From an uncultured Chloroflexota bacterium (GTDB lineage Bacteria; Chloroflexota; Chloroflexia; Chloroflexales; Chloroflexaceae), in assembly GCA_937120965.1 (NCBI GenBank), contig CAKZKA010000058.1:1-64000 (forward strand): 64,000 nucleotides of DNA, read 5' to 3'. The first letter of the stretch is position 1; each line of letters begins with the position of its first letter. Shown one piece after another: positions 20,422 to 28,805 of this stretch. The notes beneath the pieces are model-generated. The model worked only from the letters and a program-made list of their open reading frames with translations. It was not told the origin of the DNA and did no database searches. Both the position numbers and the translations under genes were made by a program.

Positions 20422-22986
20422 ATGCCAACCACCGACCCTGGACCACGTGTGAGGTTGCCCGCCCTGGGGCGGGCTGCGCTGCGCCCTGCCGCTGCGGATC
20501 GCCCGCGCCCGGGGTCGCTCGCTGCGCCGGCGCTGCTCCTCCTGCTGACACTGGGCCTGCTTGTGGCGGGGGCGCTGATTGGCAGCCCTGGTGTTGACCT
20601 GGTTGCCGATGATCCGGCGGCGAGCCGGGTGCTCACCCGCTTTCACGGCCCTGAGCGCAACCCTACTGATGTCTACCGCTGGAGCGAACCGCTCGCCGCG
20701 GTGGTGCTCTCTGGCTTCGATGGGCGCCCGGCCATCCTGAGCCTGCGCCTCGCAGCGCCCCGCCCCCCCGGAAACGCCCCGGTTGAGGTGCACCTGCGGC
20801 GCGATGGCCAGCCATTCGGCGCCTTCGTAGCCAGCGGCGACTGGCGGCGGTATCACCTCCTCACCCCGACCAATCCGGTCGGCGAGAGCGCCCTGGTGCT
20901 CCAAACCGCTCCCTTCACTCCCCCTGGCGACCCGCGCGAGCTTGGCCTGGCCCTGAGCAGGGTGCGCGCCACGCCGACGACCAGCGGGCCGTTGCTGCCG
21001 CCAGCGCGGACGCTGTACCTCCTGGCCCTGCCGCTGATCGGCTGGTTGCTGCTCACACGCCTGAAGGCGCCAGCGGCGCTGGCGCCGTGCTGCGGCGTGC
21101 TGCTGGCCCTCGCAGGCGGCTGGGCCATGGCTTTCCCCACTGCGGCGGGCTACTGGCTGCCGACCCTCGGCTGGCCCTGGTGGCCTGCGCTACCGCTGGG
21201 CCTCCTGGCGGCCTGGCCCTGGCTCGGAGCCGGCCTCGCTGCTACCCGTGCCCGGCTGGCGCAACACCCCGCCATCGCCTGGGCCGGCCTGGCCGCGGCC
21301 CTGGTGGCCCTCGGCTCGCTGCGCCTCGGCCTGCCGCCGCTCCTGGGGATGGCCCTGCTGGTCAGTGGAACCTGGATGGCCCTCGCGCCGCTGGCCGGAC
21401 GCGCCGGGACACTCGTTGAGGAGCGGCTCACGGCCCGCTGGCCGCTGGCCGTGGCGCTCATTGTGCTGGCCCTCGGCTTGCGCTTTGTGAACCTCGACGG
21501 GCAACCCGCGGGCCTGTGGCGCGATGAGTCGCGCCACGGCCTACAGGCGCTGCGTATCTGGAACGATCCGGGCTATCGCCCGGTCTACGTGGTCGTTGGC
21601 GCCGACCTGCCGGCGCTGCTCTTCTACCTGATGGCGCCCGTGGTGGGCCTCTTCGGCCCGCATGCCTGGAGCGCGCGCCTGGTGAGCGCCCTGGCCGGCG
21701 CCCTCACTCCGCTGGCGCTCTTCTGGGCCGCCAGCCCGCTCATTGGCCGGCGCGCGGCGCTCTTCGCCGCGGCGCTGGTCGCCTGGGCCTCCTGGAGCCT
21801 GAGTATGAGCCGCTGGGCCTTCCCCGCCACCCTCGATCATCTGCTAGTCCTGGCGGCGGTGGGATTCCTCTGGCGCGGCCTCGCGCCCCCGCAGGAGCGC
21901 GCTGGCGCCGCGCGCAAGGTGGCGTTCCTGGCGCTGGCAGGCGTGCTCGGTGGCCTGGCAGTCTACACCTACCACACCGGGCGCGTCGCGCCCCTGGCCC
22001 TGGCAGTCGTGGCGGCGATCCGCCTGGGGCCGACAACGACGGCGTGGCGGCGGGCGCTGCCCGGCCTGGCCGTCGCCGCCCTCGCCGGCGCATTGACCGT
22101 CGCGCCGCTGGCGCTCTATATTCTGAATGACCAGGAAGGCTACAACCGGCGCGTGGGCCGGGTCTCGGTTCTTGATAGCGGCAATCTGACCACGCGCACT
22201 CCCGCCGGGCTGATCCTGGGCAATCTGGGGCGCTACCTGCTGATGTTCCACGTGCGCGGCGATTTCAACGGGCGCCACCATATGCCCGACGCGCCGATGC
22301 TCGATCCGGTGGCAGGTGTGCTGCTGGCCCTGGGTGTCGGTCTGGCCCTGCCACTGGCGCGGCAACACGCAGGTGTAGCCGCGGTGCTGGCCCTGGGAGC
22401 GATCTACCTGATCCCCGGCGTGTTCAGTGGCAACGCACCCCACGCGATGCGCTCCCTGGGCACGCTGGCCCCCGCCGCTATGCTGGCCGGCCTGGGGCTT
22501 GCGGCTCTGGCCCCGCCGGGACGCGCCGCCGTCTGGGCCGTGGCCCTGCTGGCCAGTCTGAGTTTCAATGCCTGGCTGTACTTCGGCGTCATGCGGCTGG
22601 AGCCGCGGGTCTACAACGAGTTTGATATGGTCGAGACGGCGATGGGACGCATCGCGGCAGCCCCCGCCGCGAGTAGCGACGTTGAGCTGCGGGCCGTGCG
22701 CGTCTGGCTTCCCGAGACGCTGCTAAGCGCCGATACGGTGCGCTTCCTGACCTGGGGCGCGCCACCAGAGGCGTACACCGGCGCGCCCATCCCCGGCGAC
22801 GCGCCCGCCCTGGTGCTGCTGCCAGGCGATGCCAGCCCCGCTATGCAGTCCGCCGCCCTGGCCGCCCTCGGCCCCGACGCCACACCCCTTGGCCCGCTCG
22901 CCACCTACCCCGACGGGGTACGGCCTCTGGTCCTGGCCTTCGCCCGCGGCGAGGCCGCAGCCAGACTGGCGCGAGCCGGGCCATGA
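20422..22986 (+). CDS. GT39/ArnT-like membrane glycosyltransferase
   Basis: An 854-aa polytopic membrane protein. After a cytoplasmic basic N-terminus and a first helix (about residues 33-55) comes a roughly 130-residue beta-rich extracytoplasmic segment, then about a dozen helices. The segment G-L-W-R-D-E-S-R-H-G-L-Q-A has the Asp-Glu catalytic loop expected of GT-C enzymes (PMT/ArnT), which transfer sugars from polyprenyl-phosphate donors at the outer membrane face. The C-terminal soluble part follows the last helix. The N-terminal extra domain is unusual for ArnT relatives. The mRNA looks leaderless. Related roughly 105-bp repeats flank the gene on both sides. Confidence 0.8.
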   Translation: MPTTDPGPRVRLPALGRAALRPAAADRPRPGSLAAPALLLLLTLGLLVAGALIGSPGVDLVADDPAASRVLTRFHGPERNPTDVYRWSEPLAAVVLSGFDGRPAILSLRLAAPRPPGNAPVEVHLRRDGQPFGAFVASGDWRRYHLLTPTNPVGESALVLQTAPFTPPGDPRELGLALSRVRATPTTSGPLLPPARTLYLLALPLIGWLLLTRLKAPAALAPCCGVLLALAGGWAMAFPTAAGYWLPTLGWPWWPALPLGLLAAWPWLGAGLAATRARLAQHPAIAWAGLAAALVALGSLRLGLPPLLGMALLVSGTWMALAPLAGRAGTLVEERLTARWPLAVALIVLALGLRFVNLDGQPAGLWRDESRHGLQALRIWNDPGYRPVYVVVGADLPALLFYLMAPVVGLFGPHAWSARLVSALAGALTPLALFWAASPLIGRRAALFAAALVAWASWSLSMSRWAFPATLDHLLVLAAVGFLWRGLAPPQERAGAARKVAFLALAGVLGGLAVYTYHTGRVAPLALAVVAAIRLGPTTTAWRRALPGLAVAALAGALTVAPLALYILNDQEGYNRRVGRVSVLDSGNLTTRTPAGLILGNLGRYLLMFHVRGDFNGRHHMPDAPMLDPVAGVLLALGVGLALPLARQHAGVAAVLALGAIYLIPGVFSGNAPHAMRSLGTLAPAAMLAGLGLAALAPPGRAAVWAVALLASLSFNAWLYFGVMRLEPRVYNEFDMVETAMGRIAAAPAASSDVELRAVRVWLPETLLSADTVRFLTWGAPPEAYTGAPIPGDAPALVLLPGDASPAMQSAALAALGPDATPLGPLATYPDGVRPLVLAFARGEAAARLARAGP

Positions 22987-22993
22987 CAGGCTA

Positions 22994-23102
22994 TACCAGT
23001 TCTGCTCGATGGCGTCGCAGTCGATCAGCTCCACACCTCCACACCTCTACAGCTCCACAAATCCCTCTGTGGAACGGTGGAGATGAACCAGACAATGCGG
23101 TG
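22994..23102 (+). repeat. About 105-bp repeat flanking the GT39 gene, right copy
   Basis: Related to 20287-20389: it starts TACCAGTTCTGCTCGATGG and ends GACAATGCGGTGG, with a repeated CTCCACA block and a TGTGGA/GGTGGAG arm. It starts 8 bp after the GT39 stop. Confidence 0.65.
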
Positions 23103-23303
23103 GCGGTGGGGAAACCGGGTTTCCCCACCCCCCGCCCTGCGGGGAGGAGCCCGGTTCCCTCCCCCAGCGGGGGAGGGCCAGGGAGGGGGCGGCCCTCCCA
23201 AGAACAAATATGTTCATTCCGGCGTTGTGCGGCGCAGCCGCATAGATGACTGGTATGACCTTGCACAGATGAATCGCCTCCTGAGACTCACAGGAACCGA
23301 CCA
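23103..23303. repeat. Composite palindrome unit before the lipoate ligase gene
   Basis: Holds the 19-bp palindrome (23108-23126, central G), a GC-rich linker, the TATGTTCATTCCGGCGTTG spacer and a TGCGGC-GCA-GCCGCA hairpin near 23229. The unit runs in reverse orientation relative to that at 17250. No ORF is supported. Confidence 0.75.
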
Positions 23304-24143
23304 ATGATCCGCTCGCCTCCGAGTCGCTGGCGTCTGCTGCCCTACAGCGCGCACCCGCCGGAGGCCGAACTGGCTGCCGCCGAGGCGCTGCTGGCCGGTC
23401 TCGCCCATACGCCGCGCCCGGCGCTGCGCTGGTATGGCGCGCGCCGCCCGGCTCTGGTGATCGGCTCAGGCCAGCGCCTCACCGATGTGGATACAGCGGC
23501 GCTCGCCACAGCAGGCATCACCCTGCACAAGCGGGCCTCCGGCGGCGCGGCGGTGCTGTTTGTGCCGGGCTTCCTGATGCAGGACATTGCCCTGCCCGCC
23601 GGTCACCCTCTGCACCAGCCAGATGTCAGCGAGTCCTACCGCTGGCTCGGCAAGGTGTGGGCCGCCGCCCTGGGCGAGCTTGGCATTGCCGCGCGGCTGG
23701 TGAGCATCCCCGAGGCCCGCGCCGATGCGCAGGCCCTCGATCCCCTGGCGCGCCTGGCCTGCTTCGGCGGACGATCGCCCTACGAGGTGCTGGTCAACGA
23801 GCGCAAACTGGTGGGCTTTTCGCAGATCCGTCGCCGCCCCGGCGCTCTGCTGCAGGTGGGTCTCTACACCCACTGGCCGGGCCACGCGCTGGCCGCCCTG
23901 CTGCGCCTGCCCCCCGCCGGGCGCGAAAGCCTGGCGGCGCTCCTGGACAGGCGCGTCGCGGGCCTGGCCGATCTGCTGCCCGAGCCACCCCCACCCGAGC
24001 GGATCATCGCCGCCTTCGCCCATGCGCTGGCCGACCGGCACGGCGTGATCCTCACCCCTGAGGACTGGCGCGAGGACGAACTGGCGGCGGCGGCGGCCGC
24101 CCGGGCGCGCTACGCGCCCATCAGGCCCCCCGAAGAGGGATGA
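23304..24143 (+). CDS. Lipoate-protein ligase A-like protein (BPL/LplA/LipB fold)
   Basis: Attaches lipoate or octanoate to lipoyl domains. The 279-aa product has H-K-R-A-S-G-G-A-A-V, matching the RRxSGGGAV substrate-binding loop with Ala replacing one Gly, and N-E-R-K-L-V-G-F-S-Q, carrying the invariant catalytic Lys. L-L-Q-V-G-L-Y follows, where LplA and LipM proteins have LQHGS. The size fits single-domain LipM/LplA enzymes without a C-terminal accessory domain. Whether it uses free lipoate or transfers octanoate from ACP or GcvH is undecided. It is a single gene. Confidence 0.82.
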   Translation: MIRSPPSRWRLLPYSAHPPEAELAAAEALLAGLAHTPRPALRWYGARRPALVIGSGQRLTDVDTAALATAGITLHKRASGGAAVLFVPGFLMQDIALPAGHPLHQPDVSESYRWLGKVWAAALGELGIAARLVSIPEARADAQALDPLARLACFGGRSPYEVLVNERKLVGFSQIRRRPGALLQVGLYTHWPGHALAALLRLPPAGRESLAALLDRRVAGLADLLPEPPPPERIIAAFAHALADRHGVILTPEDWREDELAAAAAARARYAPIRPPEEG

Positions 24144-24261
24144 ACGCGCCGCAACCTTCCCGCCTCCCCGGTCGTCATAGCAGGCGAAGTGGCAGACGGG
24201 GCCAGGCGGAATGCGAGGGAGGGCGCCCCCCCGGCGCACCTTACGCCCCTGTCGCAGGGTA

Positions 24262-24350
24262 TGGTCTGGAAGGAACGTGGCGGGAGGGGCGTGGGAGGGC
24301 GAAACCCTCCCCGCAAAAAACTTCACAACGCAGGTTGATAAGCCAGCAGG
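24262..24350 (-). mobile_element. Decayed copy of the 109-bp CTAGTGGT element
   Basis: Reverse-orientation relative of 61594-61702: it shares TGGTCTG, GAACGTGGCGGGAGGGG, CGTGGGAGGGCGA, CCCTCCCCGCAAAAAAC and AGGTTGA, in the same order. The outer ends are degraded, and it immediately precedes the YccF gene. Confidence 0.65.
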
Positions 24351-24373
24351 TGCGAGAGAGAATAGGAAGACAA

Positions 24374-24787
24374 ATGACAACCATCGTTCGTCAGGAGCGC
24401 GGGGTGAACCTGATCCTCCGCGCGGTTTATTTTCTGGTCTTCGGGTTGTGGTTCAGCGCGATCTGGGCCGCAGTGGCCTGGGTGCTCTGCATTACGATCA
24501 TCGGGTTGCCGCTCGGGCTGTGGATGCTCAACCGTCTGCCGCAGGTCACCACGTTGCGCCCGCAGCGGGGCGATCTGCTGGTGAGCGCCACGGGCGAGAT
24601 CTACCGCAAGAACATTCCTCAGCGACCGTTCCTGATCCGGGCGCTGTGGTTCCTGCTGGTGGGGTGGTGGCTCAGCGCCGTATGGCTCTCGATCGCCTGG
24701 GCGCTCTCGGCAGTGATTATCGGGTTGCCGATTAGCTTCTGGATGTTCGACCAGGTGCCGGCGATTATCACCCTGGCACGGACATAA
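24374..24787 (+). CDS. yccF: YccF domain-containing inner-membrane protein
   Basis: A 137-aa membrane protein made of two related halves. Each has a strongly hydrophobic pair of helices and an I-I-G-L-P segment followed by an aromatic-rich turn (L-G-L-W-M-L-N-R-L-P and I-S-F-W-M-F-D-Q-V-P). This internal duplication is diagnostic of the YccF (DUF307) family, whose function is unknown. ATG 24374 with AGGAAGA upstream was preferred; the longer frame from 24140 crosses a repeat and overlaps the ligase stop. Confidence 0.85.
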   Translation: MTTIVRQERGVNLILRAVYFLVFGLWFSAIWAAVAWVLCITIIGLPLGLWMLNRLPQVTTLRPQRGDLLVSATGEIYRKNIPQRPFLIRALWFLLVGWWLSAVWLSIAWALSAVIIGLPISFWMFDQVPAIITLART

Positions 24788-24790
24788 CCC

Positions 24791-24800
24791 CCCGCAACGC
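24791..24800 (+). repeat. 10-bp target-site duplication, left (MITE copy 2)
   Basis: CCCGCAACGC directly abuts the element at 24801 and is repeated exactly at 25002-25011. Confidence 0.85.
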
Positions 24801-25001
24801 TTTAGGGGCGGACAGAACATCCGGGCTAACGTGGCTTATACCGCATTGGAACGCCCCCGCGCATGGCTCTGGTCTCCTCGCTTCGACAGGCTCAGCGCAG
24901 GCGCTCCAGCTTCGCTGGAGAGGGGGAGGGGGCGGGAGCCAAGCAGCGCATCCCAACGCCATAACGCCCGTCTGCGCTCATACGTTCTGTCCGCGCCTGA
25001 A
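24801..25001 (+). mobile_element. 201-bp MITE-like element, copy 2
   Basis: Exactly 201 bp, from TTTAGGGGCGGACAGAAC to GTTCTGTCCGCGCCTGAA, giving 18-bp imperfect terminal inverted repeats. It is flanked by the 10-bp direct repeat CCCGCAACGC (24791-24800 and 25002-25011), as expected after transposition. It holds no ORF of its own. Confidence 0.9.
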
Positions 25002-25150
25002 CCCGCAACGCCGGGGGTTCCGGGGAGGCCACACCCTCCCGGAACCCCCTTCCGTCCACATCCGCCCCTTGCAATGTATGACTTTACATTCCCCGTAGAG
25101 TCATGGCTCCCCCGTCGTGCAACGTTCGATAATAGTGTATAATCCTAACA

Positions 25151-25450
25151 GCCGTCCATGCGGCTGCGCCGCATAACCCGGAATGAACATATGTGTTTTT
25201 GGGAGGGCTGCGCCCTCCCAGGCCCTCCCGGTGGGGAGGGCCTGCCGCCCCCACGGGCAGGGGGATGGGGAAACCTGGTTTCCCCATATGTTCACATCAG
25301 TCATTCCATGCGGCTGCGCCGCATAACCCGGAATGAACATATGTGTTTTTGGGAGGACTACGCCCTCCCAGGCCCTCCCGGTGGGGAGGGCCTGCCGCCC
25401 CCACGGGCAGGGGGATGGGGAAACCTGGTTTCCCCGTATGTTCACATCAG
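25151..25450 (+). repeat. Tandem pair of 150-bp composite units
   Basis: Two nearly identical 150-bp units (25151-25300 and 25301-25450). Each has a TGCGGC-TGC-GCCGCA hairpin, a GGAATGAACATATG spacer, a GGGAGGGC-type hairpin, CCCTCCCGGTGGGGAGGG and the 19-bp palindrome with central T (25267-25285, 25417-25435), ending TATGTTCACATCAG. The second copy has GGAGGAC-TAC-GCCCTCC, which weakens its hairpin. The array ends about 34 bp before the next gene. Confidence 0.85.
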
Positions 25451-25483
25451 ACCTTCGCGGCCCTGTTCGCCTCGGGAGGAGCC

Positions 25484-26728
25484 ATGCGTCACCGCCCCCG
25501 CCTGATCGGGCTTGCCGCCTGTCTGCTGGTGTTGCTCGCCACGTGTAGTCTTCCATTTACCAGCAGACACCCGTTGCGTGTGGCCGCCTTTATCGCTGCG
25601 CCAACCACCATTCTCGGCCCCACGGTTCTGCCCACTGTTACCCCCGTGGCAGCACCGGCTGCGACCCCGGCCCTCGAGCCGCCTGCCGCGCCGCCCCTGG
25701 CAGCCGTACTGGCCCCGGCCCGCACCGGCGATGGCGCGCCCCTGGCGCCCGAGCTGCTCGCCCGCGCCGCGCAGATGGACACCTACCTGACTGCGCTGGC
25801 CCGGCAGGGCGCCTTCAGCGGCTCGGTGCTGGTAGCGGCCCGGGGTCGCGTCCTGCTGAGTCGAGGCTACGGTATGGCCAATCGCGAAGAGGGCATCACC
25901 GCCACAGCAACTACACGCTACCGCCTGGCCTCGGTCACCAAGCCGCTGACCGCCCTGGGCGTGCTGCGTCTGGCGGCGGCGGGAAAGCTGGACCTCGATG
26001 CGTCGGTCTGCGCGTACTTCGATAACTGCCCGCCGGCCTGGGCGCCGATTACGCTGGCGCATCTCCTCAGCCACTCCTCGGGCCTGGCAAACTACACCGA
26101 TTTTGCCGAATTTGCCACTGTGGAGCTATCCCCCTCCACGCCCGATCAAACCATCGCCCGCTTCCGTAACCTGCCGCTTGGCTTCGTTCCCGGCACTATG
26201 TACCACTACACCAACTCGAACTACGTGGTCCTGGGCCGGCTGATCGAACGGGTTGCAGGGACGAGCTACGAAGAGTTTCTGCGTCGCGAGTTGTTTCAGC
26301 CGCTGGGCATGCAGGATACCGGCCTGGACCCTGGCGACTTCGGCCCGCTCAACGGCACCCGCGGCTACGCCGGGGGGCAACTCGATATTCCCCTCGATGT
26401 GAGCAACCTCTTTGCCGCCGGCGATCTCTACTCCAGCGTCGAAGATCTCTACAAACTGGCTCAGGCCCTCGACGCTGGCAGGGTGCTGCCGCCCGAGCTG
26501 GTGGCGCGTATGACCACCCCCGGGCATGGCAGCTACGGCCTGGGGTGGAAGATCGAGCAGCGCGGGGCGCATCGCCTGATCTACCACCCCGGCTCCATGA
26601 GCGGCGCCGCCACATGGTTCGGGCGCTACCCCGACCAGGGCGTGACGATCATCGTGCTCAGCAATGACTATTACGCCAATGTCTACGCCATCGCCGATTA
26701 TCTGGCAGGGCAGGTGTTGGGATCGTGA
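25484..26728 (+). CDS. Secreted lipoprotein, class C beta-lactamase/serine-hydrolase family
   Basis: A 414-aa exported hydrolase. It starts with a lipoprotein signal peptide (charged M-R-H-R-P-R, hydrophobic core, lipobox L-A-T-C with Cys21), then an Ala/Pro/Thr-rich linker of about 85 residues that spaces it from the membrane. The catalytic domain has S-V-T-K (Ser150, Lys153), Y-T-N and H-P-G, the three motifs of the class C/penicillin-binding fold. Members include D-aminopeptidases, esterases and cell-wall enzymes; true beta-lactamase activity is not implied. CGGGAGGA directly upstream supports ATG 25484. Confidence 0.88.
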   Translation: MRHRPRLIGLAACLLVLLATCSLPFTSRHPLRVAAFIAAPTTILGPTVLPTVTPVAAPAATPALEPPAAPPLAAVLAPARTGDGAPLAPELLARAAQMDTYLTALARQGAFSGSVLVAARGRVLLSRGYGMANREEGITATATTRYRLASVTKPLTALGVLRLAAAGKLDLDASVCAYFDNCPPAWAPITLAHLLSHSSGLANYTDFAEFATVELSPSTPDQTIARFRNLPLGFVPGTMYHYTNSNYVVLGRLIERVAGTSYEEFLRRELFQPLGMQDTGLDPGDFGPLNGTRGYAGGQLDIPLDVSNLFAAGDLYSSVEDLYKLAQALDAGRVLPPELVARMTTPGHGSYGLGWKIEQRGAHRLIYHPGSMSGAATWFGRYPDQGVTIIVLSNDYYANVYAIADYLAGQVLGS

Positions 26729-26791
26729 GCGGTTGCCTGCCACCCCGGCAGACGGGGGGCTTGGGAAACCCGGGTTCCCCGTATGTTCACG
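26729..26791. repeat. Degenerate 19-bp palindrome between convergent genes
   Basis: Contains TTGGGAAACCCGGGTTCCCC (26761-26780), a relative of the 19-bp palindrome with a shifted centre, followed by GTATGTTCACGTCAG, the usual end of a composite unit. Confidence 0.6.
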
Positions 26792-28357
26792 TCAGAGCTT
26801 CTCGGCAATCGCCTTCGGCTGCGTAAAGAGATGCAGGTAATCCGGCCCGCCGGCCTTGCTGTCAGTGCCCGACATGTTGAAACCGCCGAAGGGATGGACA
26901 CCCACCAGCGCGCCGGTGCATTTGCGGTTGAGGTAGAGATTGCCCACATGGAACTCCTCGCGGGCGCGCTCCAGGCGTTCGAGCGAGCGCGAGTAGAGTG
27001 AGCCGGTCAGGCCGTACTCGGTGCCATTGGCAAAGGCCAGAGCCTCATCGAAATCGCGCGCGCGGGTAACGGCCAGCACCGGGCCGAAGATCTCCTCCTG
27101 GCTGATGCGCGCCTCGTGGGGCACGTCGGCAAACACCGTGGGGTTGATGAAATACCCCCCGTCCTTGAGCAGGTCGTGGTCCACCACCTCGCCACCTGCT
27201 ACCAGCCGACCTTCCTCCTGACCAATGGCGATGTATTCGCTGATCGTATGAAAGGCCCGCTGGTCAATCACCGCACCCACGTCCGTTTCGGGCTGCGCCG
27301 GGTTGCCCAGCCGCAGGGCGCGAGTACGCTCGACCACGCGCTGCAACACCTGGTCGTACACCTCCTCGACGACAATTGCCCGCGAGCAGGCGCTGCACTT
27401 CTGGCCCTGAAAACCAAAGGCCCCGGCGACGATCCCGGCAGCGGCGGCGTCCAGATCTGCGGTTTCGTCCACCACCGTGGCATCCTTGCCGCCCATCTCG
27501 AGAATGGTGCGCTTGAGCCAGTTCTGGCCCGGCTGGCGTACCGCCGCCCGACCCAGGATCCGCAAGCCTACCTGCTTCGAGCCGGTAAAGCCAATGAAGC
27601 GCACCTTTGGATGATCCACCAGGTAATCACCCAGCACGGCGTCATCACCGGGCACGTAGTTGACCACCCCCGGCGGCAGGCCCGCGGCCTCCAGCACCTC
27701 CACCAGCTTCGCTGCCATCACCGGGGCGCGCGGTGAGGGCTTGAGCACGACGGTGTTGCCGGTGACAATCGGCGCGACGACCAGGGTCGTGACAATCGCC
27801 AGTGGAAAGTTCCACGGCGGGATGGCCAGTCCCGGCCCCAGGGGAAGATAGCGCAGCTCGTTGTACTCGCCGGGGTAGGGAGTGAGTGACTGCCGTTCGC
27901 CCTGGAGGCGCAGCGCCTGGCGCGCGTAGTACTCGCAAAAGTCAATCGCCTCGGCCACGTCGGCGTCGGCCTCGACCCAGGTCTTGCTGACTTCATAGAC
28001 GATCCAGGCGGCCAGGTCCTCTTTGTTGCGGCGCATTATCGCTGCGGCGCGCAGCAGCACCTGCGCGCGCGCCTCCACTGGAACGCGGCGCCAGGAGTGG
28101 AACGCGGCCTCGGCTGCCTCCAGCGCCTGGTTGGCCAGGGCCTGATCGGCCTTCGCCACATAGCCAACCACTTTCTTCGGCTCGGCGGGGTTGATCGAGG
28201 CCAGCTTCTCCTCGCGGAGGATGCGCTCACCGTGGATCACCACCGGGTACGTAGCGCCGAACTGGCCGGCCACGTGGCGCAGGGCGCGCTGCATCGCCGC
28301 GCGCCGCTCCGAGGAGGAAAAATCGCCGAACGGTTCGTTGCGAAACTCTGGCAGCAT
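26792..28357 (-). CDS. pruA: L-glutamate gamma-semialdehyde (1-pyrroline-5-carboxylate) dehydrogenase
   Basis: Oxidises glutamate semialdehyde to glutamate with NAD+, the second step of proline catabolism. The 521-aa product has the aldehyde dehydrogenase features: P-W-N-F-P-L-A-I, F-T-G-S-K-Q-V-G in the cofactor site, the general base Glu in L-E-M-G-G-K-D, and the catalytic Cys in Q-K-C-S-A-C-S. The N-terminus (N-E-P, then W-R-R-V-P-V-E-A-R) and C-terminus (G-G-F-N-M-S-G-T-D-S-K-A-G-G-P) match the single-function PruA/RocA branch. ATG 28357 with AGGAGCG upstream was chosen; the open frame continuing to 28891 runs through intergenic repeats. No proline dehydrogenase gene is adjacent. Confidence 0.93.
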   Translation of the reverse strand: MLPEFRNEPFGDFSSSERRAAMQRALRHVAGQFGATYPVVIHGERILREEKLASINPAEPKKVVGYVAKADQALANQALEAAEAAFHSWRRVPVEARAQVLLRAAAIMRRNKEDLAAWIVYEVSKTWVEADADVAEAIDFCEYYARQALRLQGERQSLTPYPGEYNELRYLPLGPGLAIPPWNFPLAIVTTLVVAPIVTGNTVVLKPSPRAPVMAAKLVEVLEAAGLPPGVVNYVPGDDAVLGDYLVDHPKVRFIGFTGSKQVGLRILGRAAVRQPGQNWLKRTILEMGGKDATVVDETADLDAAAAGIVAGAFGFQGQKCSACSRAIVVEEVYDQVLQRVVERTRALRLGNPAQPETDVGAVIDQRAFHTISEYIAIGQEEGRLVAGGEVVDHDLLKDGGYFINPTVFADVPHEARISQEEIFGPVLAVTRARDFDEALAFANGTEYGLTGSLYSRSLERLERAREEFHVGNLYLNRKCTGALVGVHPFGGFNMSGTDSKAGGPDYLHLFTQPKAIAEKL

Positions 28358-28805
28358 GTTCGCGCTCCTTCGCATAGCATCCTTCACACCTGGTATCTTG
28401 CAAGCAACCCGCCCGCGGGAGGGTTTGGGAGGGCTTCGCCCTCCCAGGAAATACCCCGCCAGCGGGGAGGGTTTGGGAGGGCTTCGCCCTCCCAGGAAAT
28501 ACCCCGCCCGCGGGAGGGTTTGGGAGGGCTTCGCCCTCCCAAGAACAATAATATTTTCATTCTGGCGTTGTGCGGCGCAGCCGCATGGATGACTGAGGTG
28601 AACATACGGGGAAACCGGGTTTCCCCACCTGCGGTGAGCCTGTCGAACCGCACCCCTGCCTGTAGGGGGGCGCCAGCCGCTCCCACCCGCGGTTGGGAAA
28701 TGGGGAAACCGGGTTTCCCCATCCCCCTCCCTGATGTGCGGCGCAGCCACGTGGGCGGCTGATACGGCCAGGGGAAACCAGGTTTCCCACCCCTGACGGC
28801 TGGGC
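28358..28805. repeat. Repeat array between pruA and the M61 peptidase gene
   Basis: No gene is seen. Three tandem units of 47-48 bp each carry the GGGAGGGC-TTC-GCCCTCCC hairpin (28427-28445, 28475-28493, 28522-28540). A reversed composite unit follows, with TGCGGC-GCA-GCCGCA near 28571 and 19-bp palindromes at 28608-28626 and 28702-28720 (central G). A shortened palindrome with central A lies near 28771. The block sits in the promoter-side region of pruA. Confidence 0.8.

Noticed and set aside
25151-25450. Possible CRISPR or gene duplication
   Set aside because: The two 150-bp units are identical composite palindromes, with no spacer-like variation or coding potential.
28407-28545. Possible CRISPR array
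   Set aside because: Three units of 47-48 bp repeat along their whole length with no variable spacers, and no cas genes are nearby. They are hairpin modules.
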